A stretch of DNA of 64,000 bases from Belnapia sp. F-4-1 (GCF_000802185.1 NZ_KN676113.1:3076856-3140855); one strand, 5' to 3'. Shown: positions 1 through 9,101, numbered from the stretch's first letter. Translations and numbers: made by a program. The notes: a model not told the origin generated them from the letters alone.

Positions 1-522
1 CCGGTCCGCCCAGGCCGGCTCCGCCCCCGGACAGCCCGCCACCACCTGGTGCAGCAGCATCCGCCGCGCCGCGAGGTCGAGCTCAACGTCGTAAGGCATC
101 AGCAGATCGGCCCCCAGCAGCCCGTCGATGGGCGGCTCCGCCCGCTCCATCCCCGGCAGCCCATGCACCGCGAGCTGCGGCCGACCCAGCCGCCTGCCGC
201 CGAATTCCAGCGCCTCGACGATCACGCCGTCATTGACGACGAGCCCGCCCGTCCCGCTCACCATGCTCCGCCGGTTGCGGTCCCGCCGCAGGCCGAGCCG
301 GCCGATCGCCTCCGGCGTCAGGCTGCTGCGGTTGGCTCCGGTATCGATGGCGAGCCGCGCCGTCTGCCCATCGACCATTACCTGCACGATCGGCCGCCCG
401 CGATACTCGCCGAGCGGCACCACGACCGGCGCTGCCGCCTCGCAGCGTGCGGCGGAGGAGGGGCTTTCCGCCCCGGCACAGCCGGCCAGGAGCAACAAGC
501 CTGCCAGAACCCAGCGCGCCAT
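1..522 (-). CDS. Retropepsin-like aspartic protease lipoprotein (3' end outside window)
   Basis: Predicted periplasmic lipoprotein with a single-domain aspartyl-protease fold. Reading from ATG at 522, the N-terminus has a hydrophobic stretch and a lipobox (LLAG-C15), so it is probably lipidated after Sec export. The catalytic-type DTG triad is at residues 60-62, followed by NRSSL and a GxGG flap-like segment. The text GLLGADLLMPYDVELD is typical of the family's second half. A GAGGG Shine-Dalgarno-like sequence lies just before 522; an upstream in-frame ATG at 534 is an alternative start. The frame stays open to base 1, so the C-terminus is missing. The physiological substrate is unknown. It is divergent from the dehydrogenase at 632. 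Confidence 0.8.
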   Translation of the reverse strand, partial: MARWVLAGLLLLAGCAGAESPSSAARCEAAAPVVVPLGEYRGRPIVQVMVDGQTARLAIDTGANRSSLTPEAIGRLGLRRDRNRRSMVSGTGGLVVNDGVIVEALEFGGRRLGRPQLAVHGLPGMERAEPPIDGLLGADLLMPYDVELDLAARRMLLHQVVAGCPGAEPAWADR

Positions 523-631
523 CGGATCCCTCATACGGTACGATATCGCAACACTACGCCGCCCACGGCTGGAAGCCCAGGCCCCGCCACGGCACACTGC
601 CGCCGAATCACATCGAGGGAGGGCCAAAGGA

Positions 632-1519
632 ATGGCACGCATCGGCTTCGTCGGTCTCGGCAATATGGGCGGCCCCATGGCCCGCAACCTGCTGAAGGCC
701 GGCCACGCGGTCACCGGCTTCGACCTATCCTCGGAGGCTCTGGCCGCCCACGCCGCTGCCGGCGGCGCCCGCGCCGGCAGCGCCGCCGAAGCCGCCACCG
801 GCGCCGATTTCGTCGTCACCATGCTCCCCGCCGGCCGCCATGTCCGCGACGCCTGGCTCGGGGCAGGCGCCATGGCCGCCGCCACCGCCCCCAGCGCCAT
901 CCTGATCGACTGCTCGACCATCGACGTCGCCACGGCCCGCGAGGTCGCCGGCGCCGCCGGCCGGCCGATGCTCGACGCCCCCGTCTCCGGCGGCACCATG
1001 GGCGCCGAGGGCGCAACCCTGACCTTCATGGTCGGGGGCCCCGACGATGCCTATGCCGCCGCCACGTCCATCCTTTCCGCCATGGGCCGCAGCATCGTCC
1101 ATTGCGGCGGGGCCGGTGCCGGCCAGGCAGCCAAGGCCTGCAACAACATGATGCTCGCCGCCAACATGATCATCACGGCGGAGGCCTTCGTCCTAGCCGA
1201 GAAGCTCGGCCTCACCCACCAGGCGCTGTTCGACGTCGCCAGCAAGTCCTCCGGCCAGTCCTGGGCGTTGACCTCCTACTGCCCCGTCCCCGGCCCGGTT
1301 CCGGCCAGCCCGGCCAACCGCGACTACAAGCCGGGCTTCGCCACCGCGCTGATGGCGAAGGATCTCGGCCTCGCCCAGGATGCGGCGACAACGGCCGGTG
1401 CCGTGACCCCGCTCGGCGCCGAGGCCCTGGCGCTCTACCGCCGCTTCCTCGAAGCCGGCAACGGCGATGTCGATTTCTCCGGCATCATCGGAATGCTCCG
1501 CGGCTTGGCGGGGAGGTGA
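632..1519 (+). CDS. mmsB: 3-hydroxyisobutyrate dehydrogenase family protein
   Basis: NAD(P)-dependent beta-hydroxyacid dehydrogenase of 295 residues, the usual family length. The Rossmann motif GLGNMGGPMA is at residues 8-17. The substrate-binding signature SGGTMGAEG is at 119-127, and the catalytic lysine is K168 in GQAAKACNN. In valine degradation MmsB oxidises 3-hydroxyisobutyrate to methylmalonate semialdehyde. Tartronate semialdehyde reductase and other family members share these motifs, so the substrate is inferred. ATG at 632 is preceded by AAAGGA and gives the canonical N-terminus; longer in-frame starts would add an arginine/proline-rich tail with no family match. No other valine-pathway gene adjoins it. 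Confidence 0.85.
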   Translation: MARIGFVGLGNMGGPMARNLLKAGHAVTGFDLSSEALAAHAAAGGARAGSAAEAATGADFVVTMLPAGRHVRDAWLGAGAMAAATAPSAILIDCSTIDVATAREVAGAAGRPMLDAPVSGGTMGAEGATLTFMVGGPDDAYAAATSILSAMGRSIVHCGGAGAGQAAKACNNMMLAANMIITAEAFVLAEKLGLTHQALFDVASKSSGQSWALTSYCPVPGPVPASPANRDYKPGFATALMAKDLGLAQDAATTAGAVTPLGAEALALYRRFLEAGNGDVDFSGIIGMLRGLAGR

Positions 1520-1527
1520 AGGCCAGG

Positions 1528-1582
1528 CCGGAGCAGCCACGGTGACGGCCGGTAAGGCCACTCAGCCGCTCCGGACCGTGGC
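1528..1582. other. Two crossing inverted repeats between convergent genes
   Basis: In the 142-base gap between the convergent mmsB-like gene and the formate dehydrogenase operon, CCGGAGC (1528-1534) pairs with GCTCCGG (1568-1574), and GCCACGGT (1536-1543) pairs with ACCGTGGC (1575-1582). The arms interleave, so the two stems either exclude each other or form a pseudoknot. There is no T-tract. A role as a bidirectional transcription end is possible but not shown. Confidence 0.4.
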
Positions 1583-1661
1583 GCCTGCCGCAGGCCGAAG
1601 CCGCATGACCGCGCTCCACGTCGCGCCGGGGGCGACGGCCTCGGCCCCACCGGCTGGCGGC

Positions 1662-2816
1662 CTAGTCCGCCCCCGTAGCGAGCCGCCGCGCCTCCGCCAC
1701 GCGCTCCTCGACCCAGAGGCTGTGGTGCTCGCGCGCGTAATTGTAGTCGACGCGCCCCGTCGCCATCGCCTCGAAGGCGCCCTCGGTGCCGATGGTGCCG
1801 ATGTAGATGTGGCCGAGGATGGCCGCCATCATCACCATCGCCATCCCGCCATGCAGCACATGCGCCCATTGCTGGTCGGTGACGTTGTCGAGCAGCCCCG
1901 GCGCCATCAGCAGGTAGCCCGAGACCGCCGCCAAGACGCCGCCGCCGATCGTGAACCAGTAGAGCGCCTTCTGCGCCGCGTTGAACCGCCCCGCCGGCGG
2001 ATGCCCCTTCGCCGCCGGCCCGCCCGCCTTGATCCAGGCGATGTCGACCCGGCTCGGCAGGTTGTCCCGCGCCCAGACCAGCACCATCGCCATCAGCCCG
2101 ATGACGAAGGGGAAGGACAGGAACTGGTGCACCGCCTGCCCGGTCCAGGTCAGGGTGGTGAAGGCCTCCGCCCCAATCACCGGCCGCAGCAGCGTCCGCC
2201 CGAAGGTGATGTTGATCCCCGTCAGCCCGAGCAGCACGAAGCTGACGGCGACCATCCAATGGTTCATTCGCTCGAACAGCCCGTAGCGGTGCAGCGTCCG
2301 CCCCGACCGCCCCGCATCGATCCGCTGCGGCCCGCGCAGGAAGTAGAGCCCGGCCAGGATGAAGACGGTGCCGAGCAGGATCACCGCCCCGGCAATGGAT
2401 AGGATGCGCGTGCGGAAGCCGCGCCAGTCCCGCCCCGCCGGCTGGATGAGGATGCCCGCAGCCTGGTTCGGGATGCTGACCGCGCCGTTGATGACGCCGC
2501 CATTCTCGGCATGCTGCGCCTCGAGCGCCGATGCGTCGGTGTCGCTGCGCGCGGTGAAGGGCGGCGGCGCCACGATCGGCTCCACCGCCACGCGCGGCCG
2601 CGGCGCGATCGGCGCCGGCCGCGGCCCGCCGGTCTGCGTCTCCGGCGCGGTGCTCGAAGGTTGCTGGGCATTGTTCGCCCCGCCCCGTCCCGAGCCCACC
2701 TCGGGCGCCACCGACTGCACCGAGGGCGCGCCGCCCGCCGTCGCCCCGGAGTCCTGCTGCGCCATCGCCCCGCCGAGCGGCAGCAGCAGCGCCAGCGCCA
2801 TGACGAGCCGCATCAT
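1662..2816 (-). CDS. Formate dehydrogenase gamma subunit (cytochrome b556)
   Basis: Membrane-anchor subunit that passes electrons from the iron-sulfur subunit to quinone through b-type haem. It has 384 residues. An N-terminal signal peptide ends near ALLLPLGGAMAQ. A proline/alanine-rich periplasmic stretch follows, then the family segment SIPNQAAGILIQPAGRDWR. Four or more transmembrane helices come next, with candidate haem ligands in ERMNHWMVAVSF, TGQAVHQFLSF and HVLHGGMAMV. It is the last gene of the operon: its ATG overlaps the TGA of the beta-subunit gene by four bases (ATGA), and GAGGAG serves as ribosome site. ATG 2813 is a second possible start. The long proline-rich insert is common in this type of gamma subunit. 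Confidence 0.93.
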   Translation of the reverse strand: MMRLVMALALLLPLGGAMAQQDSGATAGGAPSVQSVAPEVGSGRGGANNAQQPSSTAPETQTGGPRPAPIAPRPRVAVEPIVAPPPFTARSDTDASALEAQHAENGGVINGAVSIPNQAAGILIQPAGRDWRGFRTRILSIAGAVILLGTVFILAGLYFLRGPQRIDAGRSGRTLHRYGLFERMNHWMVAVSFVLLGLTGINITFGRTLLRPVIGAEAFTTLTWTGQAVHQFLSFPFVIGLMAMVLVWARDNLPSRVDIAWIKAGGPAAKGHPPAGRFNAAQKALYWFTIGGGVLAAVSGYLLMAPGLLDNVTDQQWAHVLHGGMAMVMMAAILGHIYIGTIGTEGAFEAMATGRVDYNYAREHHSLWVEERVAEARRLATGAD

Positions 2817-3409
2817 GCCGGCAACTCCTCGCGGTAGGCCGTCCGCCAGCCCCAGGCGCCGGAGCCGTAGCCGCGCTGCTGCACCCGCTCCTTGTAGATG
2901 CTGGCGATGATCTCGCCGTCGCCTGCCAGCAGCGCCTTGGTGGAGCACATCTCGGCGCAGAGCGGCAGCTTGCCCTCGGCGATGCGGTTGCTGCCGTACT
3001 GCATGTACTCGACGGCCGAGTTGTCCTGCTGCGGCCCGCCGGCGCAGTAGGTGCACTTGTCCATCTTGCCGCGTCCGCCGAAATTGCCGACGCGCGGGTA
3101 TTGCGGCGCGCCGAAGGGGCAGGCGTAGAAGCAGTAGCCGCAGCCGATGCAGAGGTCCTTGTCGTGCAGCACCAGCCCGTCCTCCGTGCTGTAGAAGCAG
3201 GCGACGGGGCAGACCGCGGCACAGGGCGCGTCGGTGCAGTGCATGCAGGCCATGGAGATGGAGCGCTCGCCCGGCTTGCCGTCGCCGATGGTGACGACGC
3301 GCCGACGGTTGATGCCCCAGGGCACCTCGTTCTCGTTCTTGCAGGCGGTGACGCAGGCGTTGCACTCGATGCAACGGTCGCTGTCGCAGAGGAACTTCAT
3401 CCGCGCCAT
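2813..3409 (-). CDS. fdh3B: Formate dehydrogenase iron-sulfur (beta) subunit, FDH3 type
   Basis: Electron-transfer subunit of 198 residues that carries four [4Fe-4S] clusters between the molybdenum/tungsten subunit and the cytochrome b subunit. Four cysteine groups are visible: CIECNACVTAC near residues 13-23, CMHCTDAPCAAVCP, CIGCGYCFYACP, and the split CTYC...CAEMC. The short length without a C-terminal membrane helix matches the FDH3-type beta subunit rather than E. coli FdnH. The start is one base after the alpha-subunit TAA, with AGGAGCG as ribosome site, so translation is probably coupled. No Sec or Tat signal is present. It is expected to travel with the alpha subunit. Confidence 0.95.
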   Translation of the reverse strand: MARMKFLCDSDRCIECNACVTACKNENEVPWGINRRRVVTIGDGKPGERSISMACMHCTDAPCAAVCPVACFYSTEDGLVLHDKDLCIGCGYCFYACPFGAPQYPRVGNFGGRGKMDKCTYCAGGPQQDNSAVEYMQYGSNRIAEGKLPLCAEMCSTKALLAGDGEIIASIYKERVQQRGYGSGAWGWRTAYREELPA

Positions 3410-3410
3410 C

Positions 3411-6356
3411 TTACGCGCTCCTGATCTGGCAGAGCGTCACCTTGGTCTCCTGCATGAAGGTCACCGGATCGTAGCCATAGGTGGTGACGGTGTTCGCGCT
3501 TTCCCCGAGCACGATTGGGTCGGTCCCTGGCGGGTAGAACCGCCTGCGGTCCTCGCCCTGCCACCAGCCGCCGAAGTGATAGGGCATGAAGGCGACGCCG
3601 CGTGCCACCCGCTCCGTCACCAGCGCCTTCACCCGGATCTGCGCGCTGTTCTCCGGCCCCAGCACCCAGACCCATTGCCCCGGCCCGATGCCGCGCTCCG
3701 CCGCGTCTGCCGTGTTGATCTCGACGAACATGTCCTGCTGCAATTCGGCGAGCCAGGGGTTCGACCGCGTCTCCTCGCCGCCGCCCTCGTATTCCACGAG
3801 CCGGCCCGAAGTCAGGATGATCGGGAACTCCTTCGCCACCTGATGCGAGCGCATCTGGATGCTGAGGCCGAGATGCGGCACCCGGTAGCCGCGCCTGTCG
3901 CGGAGGGTCGGATAGGTTCCCGTCGGCGCGATCGCCTTCGGGTCGGCCGCCATCACCCGCGCCTGATCCGGCGTCGGGATCAGGTCGAGGCGCGGCGTGT
4001 AGATCGGCTCGCGGTGCACCGGCACCGGGTCCGGCAGGTTCCAGGCAACGGCCCGCGCCTTGCCGTTGCCGTAGGGCAGGCAGCCATGCTCCATGGCGAC
4101 GCGGATGATCCCCGCCGAGAGGTCGGTCGACCATGAAACGCGGTCGATGTTCTGCCCGCCGACGCGCGCGATCGACTCCTTCTCATGCGCCGTCAGCTCG
4201 TCGAACCAGCCGAGCCGCTTCAGCACGGCGACGGTGAATTCCGGGTAGCCGTCCTGGATCTCGGAGCCTTTGCTCCAACTCCCCTCGGCGAGCAGCGTCT
4301 CCCCGTTCCGCTCCACGCCGAACCGGGCGCGGAAGGTGCCGCCCCCTTCCTTCACGTGCAGCGAGGTGTCGTAGAGGATATGCGTGCCGGGGTGCTTCAT
4401 CTCCGGCGTGCCCCAGCATGGCCAGGGCAATCCGTAGACCTCGCCCTCCACCGGCGTGCCGGGCCGCCCGCGCAGCGTCGTTACGTCGAAATGCTCCTGG
4501 TTCTGCATGTGGTGCCGCAGCCGCTCCGGCGACTGGCCGGTATAGCCGAGCGCCCAGGTGCCGCGGTTGATCTCGCGGAGGATGTCCTCCACCACCACCA
4601 CCCCGTCATTGACCTTGATGTTCTTGAACATCTGGTCGGCGAAGCCGAGGCGCCGCGCCAGCGCATACATCACGTCATAGTCGTTGCGGCTTTCGAAGAT
4701 CGGGTCGACGACCTTCTCGCCCCATTGCAGCGAGCGGTTGGAGGCGGTGCGGCTGCCCACCGTCTCGAAGCTGGTGCAGATCGGCAGCAGGTAGGTGCCG
4801 TCTCTCCGGTTCGAGATCTGCGCATAGGTGGTCGGGTGCGGGTCGGCCACCACCAGCAGCTCCAGCTGCTCCAGCCCCTTCACCGCCTCCGGCATGCGCG
4901 TGACGGTGTTGCCGCCATGGCCCATGACGAACATCGCCTTGCAGTTCGTCGGCTGCTCAATCTGGTCCTTGGGCAGGACAACGCTGTCGAACCAGCGCGT
5001 GCTCGGGATGCCCGGCATCTCCATGAATTTCTTGTCGACGAAGCGCGACAGCATCCACTCGTAGTCGACCTCCCAGACCCGGCTCCAATGCCGCCAGGCT
5101 GCCTCGTCGAGCCCGTAATAGGCCGGCAGCGTGGAGACATCGAGGCCCATGTCGGTGGCCCCCTGCACGTTGGTGTGCCCGCGGAAGATGTTGGCGCCCG
5201 TGCCCGCGCTGCCGACATTCCCCGTCGCCAGCAGCAGGATCGAGAAGGCGCGCACATTCGCCGTGCCAACCGTCTTCTGCGTCGCCCCCATGCACCAGAT
5301 CAGCGTCGCCGGCTTCTGCGTGGCAAAGACCTGCGCCATGCGCTTCAGCTGCGCCTCGGGCACGCCCGTCACCCGCTCCACCTCCTGCGGGTGCCATTTC
5401 GCCACCTCGCGCCGGATCTCGTCCATGCCGTAGACGCGCTGGTGGATGAACTCCAGGTCCTCCCAGCCATTCTCGAAGATGTGCCAGAGCATCCCCCAGA
5501 TGACGGGGATGTCCGTTCCCGGCCGGATGCGCACGTAGTCGGTCGCATGCGCCGCCGTGCGGGTGAAGCGCGGATCGACGACGAAGAAGTTCGACCGGTT
5601 CAGCTCCCGCCCCGCCAGGATGTGCTGGACGGCAATCGGGTGCGATTCCGCCGGGTTGCCGCCCATGATGATCATGGTCTTGGCGTTGCGGATATCGTTG
5701 TAGCTGTTGGTCTGCGCCCCGTAGCCCCAGGTATTGGCCACGCCCGCGACCGTGGTGGAGTGGCAGATGCGCGCCTGGTGGTCGGTGTTGTTGCTGCCCC
5801 AGAAAGCGCCGAACTTCCGGAACAGGTAGGCCGCCTCGTTGGTGAACTTGGCCGAGCCCAGCCAGAACACCGCCTCCGGCGTGCTGCGCTCGCGGATCTC
5901 CAGCAGCTTGGCCGAGATCTCGTCCAGCGCCTGGTCCCAGGACAGGCGTTGCCATTCCCCACCCACCAGCTTCATCGGGTATTTCAGCCGCCGTCCGCCA
6001 TGCACCAGCTCGCGCACCGAGGCGCCCTTGGCGCAATGCGTGCCGCGGTTGATCGGCGACTCGTAGGCCGGCTCCTGCCCGGTCCAGACGCCGTCCTGCA
6101 CCTCGGCGATGACGCTGCAACCGACCGAGCAATGGGTGCAGACATTCTTCACCCGCTGGATCGGCGCGGCGCGGCGCGGTGCCTCCGCCGCCTGCGTCAT
6201 CCGCGGCGGCAGCGCGCCGAGCGCCGCCAGCCCCGCCCCGCCGAGCCCCGCCTGCTTCAGGAAGCCGCGCCGGTCCGTCCCCCCCGCGCTCAGCCCCTGA
6301 TATGCGCTCGCCAGCCGCCCCCGCGCTGCCTGGCCTTCGCTCCGCCGGATCAGCAT
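3411..6356 (-). CDS. fdhA: Formate dehydrogenase catalytic (alpha) subunit, Cys type, Tat-exported
   Basis: Molybdenum/tungsten bis-MGD enzyme that oxidises formate to CO2. It has 981 residues. A Tat signal with DRRGFLKQAG at 28-37 is followed by a hydrophobic stretch, so the active site is periplasmic. The N-terminal [4Fe-4S] ligands are C73, C76, C80 and C108. The active-site position in ARICHSTTVAG is C198, with the adjacent H199 conserved, so this is the cysteine form and needs no selenocysteine machinery. The C-terminal part contains the molydopterin-dinucleotide-binding region. It lies six bases after the small Tat-signal gene and one base before fdh3B. No fdhD or fdhE maturation gene is in the window. 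Confidence 0.95.
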   Translation of the reverse strand: MLIRRSEGQAARGRLASAYQGLSAGGTDRRGFLKQAGLGGAGLAALGALPPRMTQAAEAPRRAAPIQRVKNVCTHCSVGCSVIAEVQDGVWTGQEPAYESPINRGTHCAKGASVRELVHGGRRLKYPMKLVGGEWQRLSWDQALDEISAKLLEIRERSTPEAVFWLGSAKFTNEAAYLFRKFGAFWGSNNTDHQARICHSTTVAGVANTWGYGAQTNSYNDIRNAKTMIIMGGNPAESHPIAVQHILAGRELNRSNFFVVDPRFTRTAAHATDYVRIRPGTDIPVIWGMLWHIFENGWEDLEFIHQRVYGMDEIRREVAKWHPQEVERVTGVPEAQLKRMAQVFATQKPATLIWCMGATQKTVGTANVRAFSILLLATGNVGSAGTGANIFRGHTNVQGATDMGLDVSTLPAYYGLDEAAWRHWSRVWEVDYEWMLSRFVDKKFMEMPGIPSTRWFDSVVLPKDQIEQPTNCKAMFVMGHGGNTVTRMPEAVKGLEQLELLVVADPHPTTYAQISNRRDGTYLLPICTSFETVGSRTASNRSLQWGEKVVDPIFESRNDYDVMYALARRLGFADQMFKNIKVNDGVVVVEDILREINRGTWALGYTGQSPERLRHHMQNQEHFDVTTLRGRPGTPVEGEVYGLPWPCWGTPEMKHPGTHILYDTSLHVKEGGGTFRARFGVERNGETLLAEGSWSKGSEIQDGYPEFTVAVLKRLGWFDELTAHEKESIARVGGQNIDRVSWSTDLSAGIIRVAMEHGCLPYGNGKARAVAWNLPDPVPVHREPIYTPRLDLIPTPDQARVMAADPKAIAPTGTYPTLRDRRGYRVPHLGLSIQMRSHQVAKEFPIILTSGRLVEYEGGGEETRSNPWLAELQQDMFVEINTADAAERGIGPGQWVWVLGPENSAQIRVKALVTERVARGVAFMPYHFGGWWQGEDRRRFYPPGTDPIVLGESANTVTTYGYDPVTFMQETKVTLCQIRSA

Positions 6357-6361
6357 GGCAC

Positions 6362-6574
6362 TCAGTACCTGTTGGTGCGGTAGAAGGCCCGCACATGGTC
6401 GGTTTCGCGGTAGCGCGGCTTGCGCTTCTCCGCCTCGCTTTCCTTCTGCGGCGGCAGGCCGCCAGTGCCGCCATCGGCCTCGAAGGCCGCGGCCGGCGCC
6501 GCCACGGCTGCCAGCCCGAGCGCACCGAAGAAGCGACGGCGCGCGTTCAACCTGGGATTATCCTGTTCAGTCAT
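6362..6574 (-). CDS. Small Tat-signal protein of formate dehydrogenase operons
   Basis: A 70-residue protein with a twin-arginine signal (NARRRFFGALGLAAVAAPAAA, residues 10-30) and a short charged tail ending VRAFYRTNRY. Proteins of exactly this shape are known as the 'formate dehydrogenase region TAT target' family and always sit upstream of FDH3-type operons. Their biochemical role is unsettled; assembly or co-export with the alpha subunit is the usual guess. The ATG at 6574 was chosen because it gives a proper Tat n-region; an upstream open frame adds unrelated arginine-rich sequence. It is the first gene of the operon, with only five bases between it and fdhA. Confidence 0.85.
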   Translation of the reverse strand: MTEQDNPRLNARRRFFGALGLAAVAAPAAAFEADGGTGGLPPQKESEAEKRKPRYRETDHVRAFYRTNRY

Positions 6575-6698
6575 GCAAGGCCCCGCCTGCGGGCGCCACC
6601 CGCACCCGCTTTGGATGCACAACGCCGCAATGTGCAGAACGCCGCAAGCGGGTCTGCGTTCACAGAAACCCGTCCGGCGCGCGCGGCGTTGTCCGGCC

Positions 6699-6962
6699 AT
6701 GCCCCTCCTCGCCCTCCTTGCTGTCCTGCTCGCCCTTCCTGTCGCCGCCACGGCGCAGGGCACGGCCCCCGCCCAGGGCGTCACCCGCCCGATCCCCCGC
6801 CCGGCGCCGGAGGCCGCGCCCCCGGCCCCAAAGCCGGGCGAGATCACCGATGGCCGCCCGCGCACCGATACCGGCGGCGGCGCCGCGAACACCACCCCCG
6901 ACACCACGGCGCGCACGCCCCTGCCACCGGCCGGCCAGGCAAATCCCCCCAGCATGCGCTGA
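6699..6962 (+). CDS. Small proline-rich secreted protein, unknown function
   Basis: An 87-residue protein with a clear signal peptide (MPLLALLAVLLALPVAATAQ, residues 1-20, cleavage after TAQ). The mature part is about 67 residues, rich in Pro, Ala and Thr, with no recognisable domain. It stops 10 bases before the DUF2491 membrane-protein gene on the same strand and may be the first gene of that operon. No strong ribosome site is visible. Codon use fits a translated gene, and the export signal is the main evidence that it is real. Confidence 0.55.
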   Translation: MPLLALLAVLLALPVAATAQGTAPAQGVTRPIPRPAPEAAPPAPKPGEITDGRPRTDTGGGAANTTPDTTARTPLPPAGQANPPSMR

Positions 6963-6972
6963 CACCCCGCCC

Positions 6973-8622
6973 ATGCGCATGAACGGCAGCAACGGGCCTG
7001 GGCGCCTCCTTCTAACCGGGTTCCTCGGCCTTGCCCTCCTGGCCACGGGCCCAGGCGCGATCAGCCTCGTCCCCGACGCCATGGCGCAGATGCGGTCGAG
7101 CGGCGGCTATTCCCGCCCGGGCGGCTCCATGCGGTCAGGCGGAGGCTATGCGCGCACGCCCTCCTTCGGCGGCTCCCGCGTTGCGCCGCGGACGCCCTCC
7201 AGTAGCGGCGGATACGCTCGCCCCACCCTGCCAGGCGGCGCCTATCCCCGGCGCCCCTCGGTCGGCAGCGGCTCCGCTTGGGACCGGTCCTATTCGCGTG
7301 AGCGCTCGAGCGATGCCCTATCCCGCATGCGCGCCCAGCAGCGCCAGGCCCAGGAGCAGGCGCAACGGGAGGCCCAGCGGGAGATCCAGCGCCCGCAGCG
7401 CCAACCCTCCTTGCCGCCGGCCCGGACCGATGACGGCTGGTGGCGCGGCGGCGCCCGCACGCCTCCCATGGGCCCGATGCCCGGCACCCGCACCGGCCGC
7501 AATGGCGGCTGGTACACCGATCGTGGCTGGTCGCCGCAGGGCTTCCCCGGCATGCAGCGCAGCTTCGGCCTGTGGGATGGCGTCTTTCTCTGGTTCATGC
7601 TGAACAATCTCGGCCGCGCCGGCTCCACCGACTTCTTCCACAACCACCGGGACGACCCGGGCTACCGGGATTTCCGGGCCCAGGCCGAGAGCCGTGCCCA
7701 GACCGACCCGGAGATCCGCCGCCAGCTCGACGAGCTCGACCGCCGCCTGTCCGAGCGCCAGGGCCAGCCGCGCGACCCGAACTACCTGCCGCCCGACGTG
7801 CCGCCCGAGGTTGCCACCGCGCCGCGCACGGATACCCGCACCCCCGCCGCCCCGCCGGCGGAGGCGGGCGGCGGCATCCCCTGGCTCGTCCTGCTCGGCG
7901 GCGCCGGTGTCATCGGCTTTCTCGCCCTGCGCCGGCGCCGGGCCGCATCCTCCGCGCCCGGCACCACCCAGGCCGGCACCCCTCCCGCCCCCCGGACGAG
8001 GACGGACATGGCCCCCAACGCCCCGCGCTTCCGCCTCGGCATGACCATCACCTGCGACCCGACGCCCTTCCTGCTCGGCGCCGGCAGCATCAAGGTGCCG
8101 GCTCCCGCCTTCGCCCAGGGCGATGCCCGCGTCAGCGTGCAGGCGGTGGGCCGCATCCGCGAGGGCACCGAGGAACTGACCCGGCTCTACCTGCCGGACG
8201 GCCGCAGCTTCTTCCAGGTGTATCTCGATGCCCGGAGCGAGGTCGGGGAATGCCGTTACTTCGCCATCCTGGACGAGGTCTCACCGGCCGATGAGGCGGA
8301 ATGGGGCGCCTGGCTCGACCCACAGCAGGGCATGATCGGCTGGCCCGAATTCCAGACCCAGGACGGCAAGCTCTACAGCCGGCACTGGTCCCCGGGCACC
8401 GACCCGGTGCCGCCGCGCCCCATGCCCGAGACCATCGAGAACCTTGAGGGCACCCGCCAGCGGCAGCAGCACGCCATGCTCTACGCGGCCGAGACCGGCC
8501 TCGCGGCCCCGGCGCCGCAGGTCGAGTACATCCTCGTCTCCGCGGTCGAGGAGGGGGGGCGCGCCTGGGTCGAGGTCCGCGCCGGCATCGACATCAGCCC
8601 CGCCTCGCTCTCCCTCGCCTGA
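6973..8622 (+). CDS. Membrane protein with periplasmic domain and cytoplasmic DUF2491 (YjfK-like) domain
   Basis: A 549-residue protein of apparently composite build. Residues 1-39 are a signal sequence ending AMAQ. Residues 40-150 are Ser/Gly/Arg-rich low complexity. Residues about 155-290 form a periplasmic region with WDGVFLWFMLNN, FFHNHRDDPGYRDF and a charged helix. Residues about 301-319 are a transmembrane helix followed by RRRR, placing the C-terminus inside. Residues about 350-549 match DUF2491, seen in the much shorter E. coli YjfK. The order DUF2491-DUF350-PspA parallels E. coli yjfK/yjfL/yjfJ, so it probably links envelope state to the PspA protein. This is an inference. ATG 6973 gives the signal peptide; ATG 6979 is an alternative. 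Confidence 0.8.
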   Translation: MRMNGSNGPGRLLLTGFLGLALLATGPGAISLVPDAMAQMRSSGGYSRPGGSMRSGGGYARTPSFGGSRVAPRTPSSSGGYARPTLPGGAYPRRPSVGSGSAWDRSYSRERSSDALSRMRAQQRQAQEQAQREAQREIQRPQRQPSLPPARTDDGWWRGGARTPPMGPMPGTRTGRNGGWYTDRGWSPQGFPGMQRSFGLWDGVFLWFMLNNLGRAGSTDFFHNHRDDPGYRDFRAQAESRAQTDPEIRRQLDELDRRLSERQGQPRDPNYLPPDVPPEVATAPRTDTRTPAAPPAEAGGGIPWLVLLGGAGVIGFLALRRRRAASSAPGTTQAGTPPAPRTRTDMAPNAPRFRLGMTITCDPTPFLLGAGSIKVPAPAFAQGDARVSVQAVGRIREGTEELTRLYLPDGRSFFQVYLDARSEVGECRYFAILDEVSPADEAEWGAWLDPQQGMIGWPEFQTQDGKLYSRHWSPGTDPVPPRPMPETIENLEGTRQRQQHAMLYAAETGLAAPAPQVEYILVSAVEEGGRAWVEVRAGIDISPASLSLA

Positions 8623-8651
8623 CCCCCAACGACACCGGAGGACACCCCGCT

Positions 8652-9065
8652 TTGGATTCGATCCTGGAGACCCTCGGCTCCGGCCTGCCCATCCTCGTCC
8701 TGCAGCTGGCCGCCACCCTGGGCCTGCTGGCGATCGGCATCGCCTGCTACATGGCCGTCACGCCCTTCCAGGAGGGGCGGCTGGTGCGCGAGGGCAATGC
8801 CGCCGCCGGCATTGTCTTCATGGGCGCGCTCGTCGCCCTGGCCATCCCGCTCGCCGCGACGCTGGCGACCAGCGCGGTCACGCTCGACATCCTGATCTGG
8901 GGCGCGGTCGCGGTGGTGGTGCAGCTTCTCGCCTTTCTGCTGACCGCCGCGTTGTTCCGCGGCCTCCGCGCGATGATCGAAGCAGGCAATGCCGGCGCCG
9001 CTTGCGTCGTCGTCGGCATCCAGCTCGCCGTCGCGCTCATCAACGCCGGCGCCATGGCCGGCTGA
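8652..9065 (+). CDS. DUF350 (YjfL/UPF0719-like) inner-membrane protein
   Basis: A 137-residue integral membrane protein with four hydrophobic helices and very few charges, as expected for the DUF350 family. Its start is TTG at 8652, with GGAGG about ten bases upstream; the resulting MDSILETLGSGLP N-terminus fits the family. It sits 29 bases after the DUF2491 gene and 36 bases before the PspA-like gene, so the three are almost certainly one operon. The molecular role of DUF350 proteins is not established. Confidence 0.85.
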   Translation: MDSILETLGSGLPILVLQLAATLGLLAIGIACYMAVTPFQEGRLVREGNAAAGIVFMGALVALAIPLAATLATSAVTLDILIWGAVAVVVQLLAFLLTAALFRGLRAMIEAGNAGAACVVVGIQLAVALINAGAMAG

Positions 9066-9101
9066 CCCAGCAACCCACGCTTTCATCAAGGAAACGCCAG
9101 C

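Noticed and set aside
523-631. CGATATCG and neighbouring near-palindromes between the first two divergent genes
   Set aside because: The matches are short and could occur by chance in a 109-base divergent promoter region. No convincing -10/-35 pair could be placed.
4185-6383. 732-codon plus-strand frame opposite fdhA
   Set aside because: fdhA has all ligands and motifs across this interval. The reverse frame is Arg/His/Leu-rich shadow sequence.
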